Shown in pieces: positions 18,706-27,397 of a DNA stretch of 64,000 nucleotides. Made by a program: the position numbers and the translations under genes. The stretch covers positions 496,001 to 560,000 of the forward strand of contig JACYUQ010000004.1 in NCBI GenBank assembly GCA_014841835.1. Reading direction: 5' to 3'. How positions within the stretch are numbered: position 1 is the stretch's first letter; each line of letters opens with the position of its first letter. The DNA comes from Oxalobacteraceae sp. CFBP 13730. GTDB lineage: Bacteria; Pseudomonadota; Gammaproteobacteria; Burkholderiales; Burkholderiaceae_D. A model generated the notes under the pieces. It was not told where the DNA came from. It made no database searches and saw only the letters and a list, made by a program, of their open reading frames with translations.

Positions 18706-18903
18706 GCTCACCGTTGTCTTGATAACGTGTCCACCATGACCTTAGCACGGACTTTTGCCACATATGCTGCGCACACGTGGCCGGGCATCAGTGTATCCGA
18801 AAGGAAATAGTCGTATGGTTTAAGTCATTGTAGCGTGCGCCCGCGCGCAGGACGGCGCCTGTCATCCGTCGTTACAAACATCAAGACATGACGTGCACAA
18901 ATA

Positions 18904-18934
18904 AAAAAAGCATGCGACGGGTCGCATGCTTTTT
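18904..18934. terminator. Bidirectional terminator after dksA
   Basis: A 13-base perfect stem (AAAAGCATGCGAC with its inverse) with a two-base GG loop, flanked by an A-run on one side and a T-run on the other. It lies 37 bases past the dksA stop and would stop transcripts from either side. Confidence 0.88.
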
Positions 18935-18970
18935 GATCGGTGCTGAAGCGCTGTTCAGCACGCTCGTCAA

Positions 18971-19420
18971 TCAGTCGCCGTACAGCTTCTGCTTGAGTTC
19001 GCGACGCTGCTGGGCTTCCAGCGACAGCGTGGCGGTCGGGCGGGCGATCAGGCGCGGGATGCCGATCGGTTCGCCGGTTTCTTCGCACCAGCCGTATTCG
19101 CCGCCGTCGATCGACTGGATCGATTGCTGGACTTTCTTGAGCAGTTTGCGCTCGCGGTCACGGGTACGCAGTTCGAGCGCATGTTCTTCTTCGATGGTTG
19201 CGCGGTCGGCCGGATCGGGAACCAGCACGGTCTCGCGCAGGTGTTCCGTGGTTTCGCCGGCGTTCTTGAGCAGTTCGCGCTCGAGTTCCTGCAGGCGGTT
19301 CTTGAAGAATGCCAGCTGGGCCGCATTCATGTAGTCGCCCTCGCTCATCGCGCGAATCTCGTCTTCCGTCAGGAGGCGTTCGTCGGACTGGGCGGTATTC
19401 GGTTTCGTTGTTTTAGTCAT
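18971..19420 (-). CDS. dksA: RNA polymerase-binding transcription factor DksA
   Basis: 149 residues. The coiled coil (about 34-110) carries the tip motif DPADRA at 69-74, the two acidic residues needed for action in the polymerase secondary channel. The globular end has ARPTATLSLEAQ. Of the four zinc cysteines of E. coli DksA only Cys112 remains; the other positions are Thr115, Ser133 and Ala136, so a zinc site is unlikely. This pattern is known in alpha- and betaproteobacterial DksA and resembles the zinc-independent DksA2 type. Acts with ppGpp on rRNA and amino-acid promoters. A COG0523 GTPase gene lies upstream on the same strand. Confidence 0.95.
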   Translation of the reverse strand: MTKTTKPNTAQSDERLLTEDEIRAMSEGDYMNAAQLAFFKNRLQELERELLKNAGETTEHLRETVLVPDPADRATIEEEHALELRTRDRERKLLKKVQQSIQSIDGGEYGWCEETGEPIGIPRLIARPTATLSLEAQQRRELKQKLYGD

Positions 19421-19675
19421 GATGCCTTCGATACGACAGAGGTTTGCATTTTATCAGCTTGCCCATCAGTAACACCGCACGAAAGGGTGCATGCCGGGCA
19501 GGCTGCCTTGATGACGACGGTACGCCATCCTATCTCCGTCCGCGCCGCATGGGCGGCAAGGGCGGTTCACCACTGGCTGTTTGAAGCGCGTCGTGGCGGT
19601 CCGTGCGGCCCGGCCTGGCAGACTGTCGACGCATGGCGCCGGACATGCCTGCATGGCCAGTCAAACTGATGCAGT

Positions 19676-20773
19676 TTATACCAAACACTGTTCCAGTCCG
19701 CGGATAAATACGTCTTTTGGTAAATTTTTACCAATAAAGACCATCTTGGTGGCAGGCGTTTCATTCTCCGCCCATTTCGGCCCCACGTCGCTGCCCATGA
19801 TCTGGTGCACGCCCTGGAACACGACCTTGCGATCGACCCCATCCATCCGCAATACACCCTTGTAGCGCAGCATTTGCGGGCCGAAGACCTGGACCAGGCT
19901 GCCGAGGAATTGTTCCAGGCGTTCCGGGTCGAATGCGCGCTCGCTCTTGAACACGAACGCGGCGATGTCGTCGCTGTGGTGGCTGTGATGATGATCGTGG
20001 CTGCACGACGCATCGTGCACGTGGTCATGGCCGTGGCCACAATCGGCACCATGCTCATGGTCGTGATCATGATCGTGCCCGTCTTCGCCGTCGACGCGCA
20101 GGAAATCGGGATCGATGTCCAGCTTGTCGTTCAGGTTGAAGCCGCGCAGGTCGAGCACATCGGCGATCGGGGCGCGGCCGAAGTCGCTGGTGGCGATCGG
20201 TGCGCGCGGATTGATGCGCTGCAGGCGCGCCTTGAGCGCATCGACGGCAGCGGCATCGACCAGGTCGGTCTTGGACAGCAGGATCTTGTCGGCAAAACCC
20301 ACCTGGCGCTGGGCTTCTTCGTGCGCGGTCAATTGTTCCATTGCGTGGCGGGCATCGACCACCGTCACGACGGCGTCGAGCAGGTAGTGGGCGCCAACTT
20401 CTTCATCGACGAAGAAGGTCTGGGCCACCGGGCCCGGATTGGCCAGCCCCGTCGTTTCGATGACGACGCGATCGAAACTGATCTCGCCAGCGGCGCGTTT
20501 CTTCGCCAGGCTGTTGAGTGCCTCGATCAGGTCGCCACGTACGGTGCAGCAGATGCAGCCGTTGTTCATTTCGATGATCTGCTCGCCCGAGTCCTGCACC
20601 AGGATTTCGTTATCGATGTTTTCTTCACCGAATTCGTTCTCGATGACGGCGATGCGCATGCCGTGGTCTTCCTGCAGGATGCGGTTGAGCAGGGTGGTCT
20701 TGCCCGCGCCGAGAAAGCCGGTGAGGATGGTGCTGGGGATCAGGTCCATTGGTTTGCTACTCATGGTTGACAT
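19676..20773 (-). CDS. COG0523 (CobW/ZigA-type) metallochaperone GTPase
   Basis: 365 residues. G3E-family motifs are clear: Walker A GFLGAGKTTLL near residue 18-28, the metal site CICC in NNGCICCTVRGDL, ETTGLANPGPV, and the SKTDLVD nucleotide motif. A His-rich loop of about 35 residues (roughly 233-268, with HDHDHDHEH and SHDHHHSHH) follows, then a C-terminal CobW domain. Such proteins load or protect zinc (or other metal) on client enzymes. A second ATG three codons inside (20764) is a possible start. It lies upstream of dksA with 255 bases between; no Zur-type operator was seen ahead of it. Confidence 0.93.
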   Translation of the reverse strand: MSTMSSKPMDLIPSTILTGFLGAGKTTLLNRILQEDHGMRIAVIENEFGEENIDNEILVQDSGEQIIEMNNGCICCTVRGDLIEALNSLAKKRAAGEISFDRVVIETTGLANPGPVAQTFFVDEEVGAHYLLDAVVTVVDARHAMEQLTAHEEAQRQVGFADKILLSKTDLVDAAAVDALKARLQRINPRAPIATSDFGRAPIADVLDLRGFNLNDKLDIDPDFLRVDGEDGHDHDHDHEHGADCGHGHDHVHDASCSHDHHHSHHSDDIAAFVFKSERAFDPERLEQFLGSLVQVFGPQMLRYKGVLRMDGVDRKVVFQGVHQIMGSDVGPKWAENETPATKMVFIGKNLPKDVFIRGLEQCLV

Positions 20774-20893
20774 CAGGGTTGGACGAAAGAACCGGGGGAT
20801 TATGCCGCAATTCTTGCAACCTCACCATCTGACGTGTCGCGTGCAGATCGTGTGCAAACCATGGAGGAACTTCTGGCCGGATTGGCAGGGTGT

Positions 20894-21772
20894 CTACTTC
20901 TTGCCCGCCGCGTTGTCCGCGCGTGCGGTGTCGGCAGCGGCAATGACCTGGGCAATCGCGGCGACCACGAGCTGCGGTTGTTCCTGGTGGATGTTGTGGC
21001 CGCTATCGGGCGTCACCACGTGGCTGCCGCGCCTGAAGCCGCGAAAGAAGCGTGCATGCAGGTCGCGCCAGACGTCGACGGCGGCCGGGGTTTCCAGAAA
21101 GAGCTGGGGCTGCTCGCGGCGCTGTACGGACGTAAGCACCACGACCGGCACATCCGGCAAGGGCCCGGCCAGGGGCAGCGTGCCGCTGTCGAGAATGGCC
21201 TGCACCTGGGCCAGTTCGGGCTGGAACTTGGGCGGCATGTATCGCACCAGCAGGCGGGCGTCGTTGTCGACCGCGGCGGCGTCAAGCTTGCGCAGTTCGG
21301 TGTTCTGGTGCTCGTCGCTGGGGTCGACAAACACCATGCCGGCGATCTCGGCCGGATGGCGCGCGGCGTAGCTGCGTATCAGGAAGCCGCCGTAAGAATG
21401 GCCGACCAGCACGAAGGGCGGGCGCAACCCTGCCGCGGCGATCACTTGTTCCAGTTCATCGGTACGGCTGGCCACGGTCGGCGTCCCGGGGCGCGCTTCC
21501 GAGCGGCCCTGGCCGGCGCGCGAGTACGTGATCACCTTGTTCGACCGGGCCACCTCCGGCGCCACGTCGCGCCACACATTCAGGTCGCGCCCGAAGCCGG
21601 ATTCGAAGATGACGGTATAGGGCCCGGTGCCCAGGCTGACCAGCTGCACCCGGTAAGTGCCGACGTCCAGCAGTTCCGGTGCGTCCTTTGGCATGGCAGC
21701 AGGCGTCTGGGCGCCGGCAAATGTGCTCAGTGCCAGCAGGACGGCGCCGACGGTGCGGGACAGGTAGACCAT
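20894..21772 (-). CDS. Secreted alpha/beta hydrolase
   Basis: 292 residues. A signal peptide (VGAVLLALSTFAGAQ, about 8-22) points to the periplasm or beyond. The fold is alpha/beta hydrolase: oxyanion region FESGFGRDLNVW, nucleophile elbow GHSYGG, an acid candidate in VFVDPSDEH, and a catalytic His in DSGHNIHQEQP. Substrate unknown; esterases and lactonases of this group are common. Divergent from the LuxR-type gene with 120 bases between. Confidence 0.85.
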   Translation of the reverse strand: MVYLSRTVGAVLLALSTFAGAQTPAAMPKDAPELLDVGTYRVQLVSLGTGPYTVIFESGFGRDLNVWRDVAPEVARSNKVITYSRAGQGRSEARPGTPTVASRTDELEQVIAAAGLRPPFVLVGHSYGGFLIRSYAARHPAEIAGMVFVDPSDEHQNTELRKLDAAAVDNDARLLVRYMPPKFQPELAQVQAILDSGTLPLAGPLPDVPVVVLTSVQRREQPQLFLETPAAVDVWRDLHARFFRGFRRGSHVVTPDSGHNIHQEQPQLVVAAIAQVIAAADTARADNAAGKK

Positions 21773-21895
21773 GGTGACTCCATCAAATGCGTTGTCATCC
21801 TGTCTGCATGCGGCGACAATTGGATGTGAAGCAATATTCTAAGAAACGCGGCAAGACACCGGTACTGTCAAATATGTCAGTCGGGCAGCGGGGTG

Positions 21896-22630
21896 ATGGG
21901 GGAAGCGGTGGCAAACGAATCAATGGCGCAATGGCGTGCCCGTCATCTGGACGCAATGGGCCGGGCCGTGGATGCGGATGGCCTGTTTGCGGTCGTCGCC
22001 GGTGCCGCGCGCGAACTGGGTTTCGACTATTGCGCCTACGGCATGCGCAAGCCGATGCCGCTGTCGAAACCGTCGACCGTGATGCTGAACAATTACCCGG
22101 ATGCGTGGCGGGCGCGCTATGCCGACCAGGGTTATCTGGGGCAGGATCCCACGGTCCGGCATGGGGCTGGATCGCTGTTGCCGCTGCTGTGGAGCGAGCC
22201 GGTATTCGCGCAGGCGCGCCCGCTGTGGGAAGACGCGCGTGGCCATGGTTTGCAGGTGGGCTGGGCGCAGGCATCGCGTACGCCGGACGGTTGCGTCGGC
22301 ATGCTGACGCTGGCGCGCTCGCACGATGCGCTGTCCGAGACCGAGCTGGACCAGAGCGAAGCCAATATGTCGTGGCTGGCGCATGCGGCGCACCAGGGAT
22401 TGGCCCGGCTGCAGCGGCCAACTCCCGGTACGCAGGTGCTGGCGCTCAGCGCGCGGGAAGCCGAAGTCTTGCGCTGGATGGCCGACGGCAAGACCTCGAG
22501 CGAGGCTGGCACCATCCTCAGCCTGTCGGAGCGGACCGTCAATTTTCACGTTGCCAATGCCCTGCTCAAGCTGGGTGCGGCCAACAAGACCGCCGCCGTG
22601 GTCAAGGCCGCGTTGTTCGGTCTGCTTTAA
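21896..22630 (+). CDS. LuxR-type regulator with autoinducer-binding domain (solo)
   Basis: 244 residues from the ATG at 21896; a GTG one codon before is also possible. The N-terminal domain fits the acyl-homoserine-lactone-binding family (about 15-165), with the conserved QDPTV aspartate, a Trp in LLWSEP and a GCVGMLTLAR strand. The C-terminal LuxR/FixJ HTH is at about 180-240 (LSAREAEVLRWMADGKTSSE). No luxI-type synthase is in the window, so this is a LuxR solo. The usual second Tyr of the ligand pocket is replaced in the NNYPDAWRARY region, so ligand range is uncertain. Confidence 0.88.
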   Translation: MGEAVANESMAQWRARHLDAMGRAVDADGLFAVVAGAARELGFDYCAYGMRKPMPLSKPSTVMLNNYPDAWRARYADQGYLGQDPTVRHGAGSLLPLLWSEPVFAQARPLWEDARGHGLQVGWAQASRTPDGCVGMLTLARSHDALSETELDQSEANMSWLAHAAHQGLARLQRPTPGTQVLALSAREAEVLRWMADGKTSSEAGTILSLSERTVNFHVANALLKLGAANKTAAVVKAALFGLL

Positions 22631-22652
22631 GAGGCCGGTTCAAGACGCCGGC

Positions 22653-23603
22653 TCAGGACTCCGGCTTGGCTTTCGCCCGCGGGTGCGCCGCGTCATACAC
22701 TTTGGACAGGTGCTGAAAGTCCAGCGCCGTATAGATTTGCGTGGACGTGATGCTGGCGTGGCCCAGCAATTCCTGCACCGCGCGCAGGTCGCCCGACGAT
22801 TGCAGCAGGTGCGATGCGAACGAATGGCGCAGCACGTGCGGGTGCACGTGTACCGGCGTGCCGGCGCGCAGCGCGTGCTGCTTCAGGCGGGTTTGCACGA
22901 CGCGCGGCGTGATGCGGGTGTCGCGCGCCGACAAAAACAACGCGGCGCCCCCGTCGCGCGCGGCAGGGCGCACCGCGAGCCAGCGCGCCAGCGCCTCGCG
23001 CGCCGGGCCGCCGACCGGCACCCGGCGCATCTTGTTGCCTTTGCCGGTCACCACCACTTCGCCCGCCTGCAGGTCGAGCCAGCCAAGCGAGCCCGGCTGG
23101 CCGCCGCGCGCATCCTGCCAGGCCACGTCCAGGCCCGCCAGTTCCGACACGCGCAGCCCGCTCGAATAGAGCAGTTCGAACATCGCGTGATTGCACAGCT
23201 CGAACGGCTCGAGATGGCCGCGCTGGTTTGCTTCCATCAATTGCACGGCATCGTCGACGGCGAGCGCTTTCGGCAGGCTCTGCGCGCGCTTCGGGGCGCG
23301 CACGCCGTCGACCGGATTGGCGGCAAGGGTCATCTGGTGCGACAGCCATTCATAAAAGCCGCGCCAGCCCGAGAGCTTGCGCGCAATGGTGCGCGCGGAC
23401 TGGCCACCGGCATGCAGCTTGCCGGCAAAGCGGCGGATGTCGGCGTGCACCAGCCGGGCCCAGTCGCTGTGGCCGGCCAGCTCGGCGAGTTCGGCCAGGT
23501 CACGCCGGTAGGCGGCAATCGTGTGCGGCGACAACTGGCGCTGAGTCGCCAGTTCGCCGAGGTAGCGCGCGGCCCAATCGGATGACGGATCGCGCGCGTC
23601 CAT
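22653..23603 (-). CDS. xerC: Site-specific tyrosine recombinase XerC
   Basis: 316 residues from the ATG at 23603; a TTG at 23612 overlapping the upstream stop would add three. The core-binding domain is in about 10-100 and the catalytic domain in about 115-300. Catalytic residues are visible: Arg in SSGLRVSELAGL, Lys in GKGNKMRR, HxxR in HVLRHSFASHLL, the second His in LLGHASI, and Tyr in STQIYTAL. XerC with XerD resolves chromosome dimers at dif. DUF484-xerC is a common pair and the two genes abut. Confidence 0.96.
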   Translation of the reverse strand: MDARDPSSDWAARYLGELATQRQLSPHTIAAYRRDLAELAELAGHSDWARLVHADIRRFAGKLHAGGQSARTIARKLSGWRGFYEWLSHQMTLAANPVDGVRAPKRAQSLPKALAVDDAVQLMEANQRGHLEPFELCNHAMFELLYSSGLRVSELAGLDVAWQDARGGQPGSLGWLDLQAGEVVVTGKGNKMRRVPVGGPAREALARWLAVRPAARDGGAALFLSARDTRITPRVVQTRLKQHALRAGTPVHVHPHVLRHSFASHLLQSSGDLRAVQELLGHASITSTQIYTALDFQHLSKVYDAAHPRAKAKPES

Positions 23604-23608
23604 GCCGG

Positions 23609-24274
23609 TCAAGCGCGCAGCGGCGCCAGCGCGGTGGTGGCGGTGGCGGCGATGTGGACCAGGAAATCGGTCGCCATCGCGGTGGTGAAGCGCGCCGGAT
23701 CGGGCGAACCCAGCACCAACAGGCCAAAGCTCTGGCCCGGCGGACCAAGCGGCAGCATCACCGTCGAGCGGATCGATTCGGCGTCGTCCAGCCAGCGCAC
23801 CGCTTCGAAATCATTGTTCGGGCCGCAGTACGGCGCGCGCAGGCTGTTGGCAAAGATGCGTGCGTCGTCCGAGACATTGCTGGCGAACCAGGCGTCGGCA
23901 TGTGCCGGCGCCACATGCCACAGGCGCAAGGTCACTTGCGGCACGGTGAAATGGGTGCGCAAGCCGTCGGTCAGGTCGCGCGCCATCGCGGCGCCCCCTT
24001 TCGAGACCAGCAGAGACTGGGTCCAGGCATGGAAGCGGTTGGCGATGCCGGCGTTTTCTTCGGCGCGACGCGACAGGTCGGACAGGCGCAGTTCGAGCGC
24101 GCGGTACTTGTCGCGCATCACTTCCATCTGGCGTTCCTGAAGCGACACAGTGCGGCCAGTCAGCGGACTCGACAGTTTCACCTCACCCAGCAGGCCGGCT
24201 TGCTCCTGGAAGAACTCCGGGTGATCGGTCAGGTATTGCGCGACGGTGCTGGCGTCCAGTGGTGCAGTGCTCAT
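23609..24274 (-). CDS. DUF484 family protein
   Basis: 221 residues from the ATG at 24274. DUF484 proteins have a GAF-like fold; the start VAQYLTDHPEFFQEQAGLL and the GSPDPARFTTAMATDFL segment are the family signatures. Function unknown. It overlaps the possible TTG start of xerC and is almost always upstream of xerC, usually with dapF before it; here porin genes intervene. Confidence 0.92.
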   Translation of the reverse strand: MSTAPLDASTVAQYLTDHPEFFQEQAGLLGEVKLSSPLTGRTVSLQERQMEVMRDKYRALELRLSDLSRRAEENAGIANRFHAWTQSLLVSKGGAAMARDLTDGLRTHFTVPQVTLRLWHVAPAHADAWFASNVSDDARIFANSLRAPYCGPNNDFEAVRWLDDAESIRSTVMLPLGPPGQSFGLLVLGSPDPARFTTAMATDFLVHIAATATTALAPLRA

Positions 24275-24338
24275 GGGGAAATAGGGTGTTGGGATGGATC
24301 GGGTCATTTTAACCGACGCAGGGCGTTGCACCGGAGAA

Positions 24339-24365
24339 CAAAAAAGACGCCCGCAGGCGTCTTTG
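24339..24365 (-). terminator. Terminator after the first porin gene
   Basis: On the minus strand the stem AAAGACGCC/GGCGTCTTT with loop TGCG is followed by a T-run. It begins 18 bases after the porin stop. Confidence 0.88.
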
Positions 24366-24382
24366 CATGAACGCGGGCGCGG

Positions 24383-25663
24383 TCAGAAGCGGTGACGGAT
24401 ACCCAGCTGCAAGGCGCGGCCATCGGCGCCCGGGGCCTCGGTAAAGCCACCCGGATTGCCCGAGGTGCCCGGCGAATACTGGGCTTCGTTGTCGTTCTTG
24501 ATGAACGCCAACGCCGTGTACAGGTCGGTACGCTTGGACAGGTAGTAGTTGTAGCCCAGCGCGTACAGATTGGCATCGCTATTGGACGCGGTGCGGTCGT
24601 TCTGGTGCGCGTACGACGCGACGATGCGGCCGTTGCCAACCTTGTAGTGGGCGCCGATCTGGTAGCTGTTGGCGTCCTGCTTGGTGTTGGCCGAAATCGC
24701 GTTGGCGAAAATGCCGCGCAGTTGCTGCTGCGTGACCGCAGGAATGCCTTGCGCGGTCAGCGCCGGGCCCACGGCCGTGTCCCAGCCATTCAGGTAGTCC
24801 GGAATCAGCGCCGAATTCTCGTTGCGCTGGCTATGGAAGCCGGCAAAGAATTTCCAGCTCTCGCCCAGCGCGTAAGAGCCGCCGACGGTCAGCGTGCGCA
24901 GGCTAGGCCGATTCTGCTGGTCGTAGCCGTGGTTGTAACCGACGCCGACATCGAAACCGTTGGCTTTGTACGTCACTGCGCCGGCGCGGAACTTGTTGTA
25001 GCGGCCGAGGTAACCGGAATTGCGCGCGCCGTACATCACCGAGCCGCCCAGGCCATTCGGCAACGCGATGCGGTACTGGATGGCTTCCTGCGAGCGGATG
25101 TCCGCGCCCAGTGCGGTAAAGCCGGCGGTGCCGCCGGTGACGTGGCCCCAGGTGCCGGCGGTGCCCGATTCAAACGCATCGGCCATATTGAACACTTCGT
25201 AGCCCGGCGTGTACATGCGGCCCAGCAGCACGGCGCCGATCGGGGTGATCAGGCCGACCATCGAGGTGCGGTCGAACAGCGCTTTTTCCTGGTTGACGGC
25301 AGGGCCGCCCGGCGGCTGGATGGCCGCTTGCAGGCGGTCGCGAATGGCGACCGGGATGCGCTCCATGCCGCGCAGCAGGTAGCGGCCAGGATTGTCGTTC
25401 ATCAGCGTCGGCTGCTGCGAACCGGTGTCGAGTTCCACCCGTGCTTCAAGATTGAAAATCGCCTTATAGCCATTGCCCAGGTCTTCGGAGCCGCGCAGGC
25501 CAAGGCGTGAGCCGTCGGCGCCGCCACTGTAGATCTTGGTCGGGCCACCTTTTTGCCACATCACGCCGGCGTCGGCGATGCCGTAGATCTGGACGTTGGT
25601 CTGGGCCAGGGCGGTGCTTGCGAAGGTCGCGCCGAGCAGGGCGGCGATAAGGCATTTTTTCAT
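24383..25663 (-). CDS. Gram-negative porin, Burkholderiales type (1)
   Basis: 426 residues. A clean signal peptide (MKKCLIAALLGATFASTALA) ends at AQTNVQIYG, the standard mature start of this porin family. The 16-strand barrel ends in a C-terminal Phe (LGIRHRF), the outer-membrane insertion signal. GLRGSEDLGNGYKAIF and SYALGESWKFFAGF are typical strand sequences. Forms a trimeric diffusion channel; specificity cannot be read from the sequence. Ribosome site GGGAGA is upstream of the ATG and a terminator follows the stop, so it is probably a single-gene unit. Confidence 0.95.
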   Translation of the reverse strand: MKKCLIAALLGATFASTALAQTNVQIYGIADAGVMWQKGGPTKIYSGGADGSRLGLRGSEDLGNGYKAIFNLEARVELDTGSQQPTLMNDNPGRYLLRGMERIPVAIRDRLQAAIQPPGGPAVNQEKALFDRTSMVGLITPIGAVLLGRMYTPGYEVFNMADAFESGTAGTWGHVTGGTAGFTALGADIRSQEAIQYRIALPNGLGGSVMYGARNSGYLGRYNKFRAGAVTYKANGFDVGVGYNHGYDQQNRPSLRTLTVGGSYALGESWKFFAGFHSQRNENSALIPDYLNGWDTAVGPALTAQGIPAVTQQQLRGIFANAISANTKQDANSYQIGAHYKVGNGRIVASYAHQNDRTASNSDANLYALGYNYYLSKRTDLYTALAFIKNDNEAQYSPGTSGNPGGFTEAPGADGRALQLGIRHRF

Positions 25664-25878
25664 GGTGTCTCCCTATTATTTTCTTGTCGCGTGGCATGGG
25701 CCCGCCACGCAAATATGCCATTGCCTTGCTGCACTGTACAGAACGCTCATTCGGAAAAGGTCTGGTGGTGCGTTGTCGTTGTGAAAAGGCTACAGAGCGT
25801 CGCATACGACAAGGGCGGACACCGTTGCCGATGCCCGCCCTGCTGGAAGTCGCGGCGCGCGCCGCAGTCGTTGCCGTG

Positions 25879-26928
25879 TCAGAACGTGTGATGGATGCCG
25901 ATGTCGTACTGGTTGATCGTGCCCGGGGCGGTCGGGACGCCCTTTTTGCGCGATACGTCGAAATACAGGTAGGTGCGTTTGGACAGGCTGTATTCGTAGC
26001 CCAGCGACAGTTGCTTGACCTTTTCGAGGCCATCGGTGTCCTTCTGACCATAGCCAGCGAGGAATTTACCGGGACCGACCGTGTAATTCGCGCCCACGAC
26101 CCACGAACTGGTATCGGTATTGAACAGGCGCGTGTTGTCCTCGTCGAGTCGGGTGAACGTGCCCATCAACTTGAATTCGGGCGTTGGATTGACCGAGGCG
26201 CCGATCGACCATACCTTCGATTCGACGGCGTTGCGCTCGTAGGCGGCCATCAGCGCGGCCGGGCCGTTGTTGTAGGTGCCGGAGATGGAGAACGGATTGG
26301 TCGAGGCTTCAGTGCCGGCCGCGTACTGCGGCGCCGCTGCACTGCCACGGCCGATGATGGCGACAGCGCCATTGTTTTCTTTGGTGGCGATGGCCGTATT
26401 GAGCTGGAAACCGTTCACGACCGGCGAGTTGTACCAGACCGCGTTCGACCAGCGGTTGGCGGAGGAGCCGACCGGGTCGAGGGGCTGCGAGCTGTAGCCG
26501 GCCACGCTCAGGTCGGTGTAGAAGCCGCCTGCGGTCTCGATCGCATGGAATGGCTCGAAGGCGCCGATGGTTTCGTGAAACGGGGTCAGGCCGCGGCCGA
26601 TGCGCAGCATGCCGAAGTCGCCCTGCAGGCCGACGCGACTCTGGCCCTGGAACAGCCGGCGCCCATTGCCATCGGGCCCGATCTCGGTGCTGCCGGTATC
26701 CGGCTCATAGCGCGTTTCAAGTTGGAACAGGGCCTTGAGGCCATTGCCCAGGTCTTCGGTGCCCTTGAAGCCGAGGGTATTGGCCGAGCGCTTGCCGATG
26801 CTGACGTTCTGGCTGCTGCGTTTGACGATGCCGGCATCGAGGTTGCCGTAGACCTGTACTGACGTCTGCGCATGGGCCGCACCGGCGCATGCGCCAAGCA
26901 GTGCGACGGCCAGGAGAGAGGTCTTCAT
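25879..26928 (-). CDS. Gram-negative porin, Burkholderiales type (2)
   Basis: 349 residues from the ATG at 26928; signal peptide MKTSLLAVALLGACAGAAHA, mature start QTSVQVYGNLDAG. Barrel strands such as LGFKGTEDLGNGLKALFQLE, and the terminal Phe in DIGIHHTF. Shorter than the neighbouring porin and only moderately similar to it. The frame is open upstream of the signal peptide but that part does not look coding. The 215-base gap to the next porin gene is enough for a separate promoter. Confidence 0.94.
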   Translation of the reverse strand: MKTSLLAVALLGACAGAAHAQTSVQVYGNLDAGIVKRSSQNVSIGKRSANTLGFKGTEDLGNGLKALFQLETRYEPDTGSTEIGPDGNGRRLFQGQSRVGLQGDFGMLRIGRGLTPFHETIGAFEPFHAIETAGGFYTDLSVAGYSSQPLDPVGSSANRWSNAVWYNSPVVNGFQLNTAIATKENNGAVAIIGRGSAAAPQYAAGTEASTNPFSISGTYNNGPAALMAAYERNAVESKVWSIGASVNPTPEFKLMGTFTRLDEDNTRLFNTDTSSWVVGANYTVGPGKFLAGYGQKDTDGLEKVKQLSLGYEYSLSKRTYLYFDVSRKKGVPTAPGTINQYDIGIHHTF

Positions 26929-27397
26929 CGGGGTAATCCTGTCAATAAAGTAAACACGTACATCTGGAGCGTTGAGACCCTGGCTGAACGCGTGATACGT
27001 GCACCTCAATCTTTCAAACGTCAAGACTAGCTAATCCGTCAATTATCGGGTCGCTGCCGCGCTCCTTGCCAATAAATCGAACCGTGCTGTTGTATTTTTG
27101 AAACGAGTGCCATAAAACGGCGCAATACGATGCCTGTCGACGGGGCACTCCGGCGTTGCCGAAGGCGGCATGACGACTTGACTTGCGATTATCCGCAATA
27201 GTTTCATCGGTTTCCGGCTGTTTTGCGACCTCTCAATCGGCTCGGGAATCCAACCGAATCGCCATTTGCCACGGCGTAGACTCTGGCCTCGTTCTCACAG
27301 CAGCGCCGCGTGACGCCGAACGCTTGTATATTTGCAACTTCCACGTTGCCGCTGTGTGTCGCAGGCACACTTTCCACGTCTTTTACGTAATCCAACG
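26929..27397. other. Divergent intergenic region, no gene recognised
   Basis: 469 bases between the second porin (leftward) and the Sel1-repeat gene (rightward). The base composition is more AT-rich than the surroundings, particularly near 27010-27110, as expected of promoters. Short open frames exist but have no ribosome sites or familiar products. I see no RNA gene or repeat. Confidence 0.6.

Noticed and set aside
20774..20893. Zur operator before the COG0523 gene
   Set aside because: No AT-rich palindrome of the Zur type could be found in this gap or the gap before dksA.
22653..23603. Integrase of a mobile element
   Set aside because: Sequence, length and the adjacent DUF484 gene fit housekeeping XerC; no attachment site or cargo was seen.
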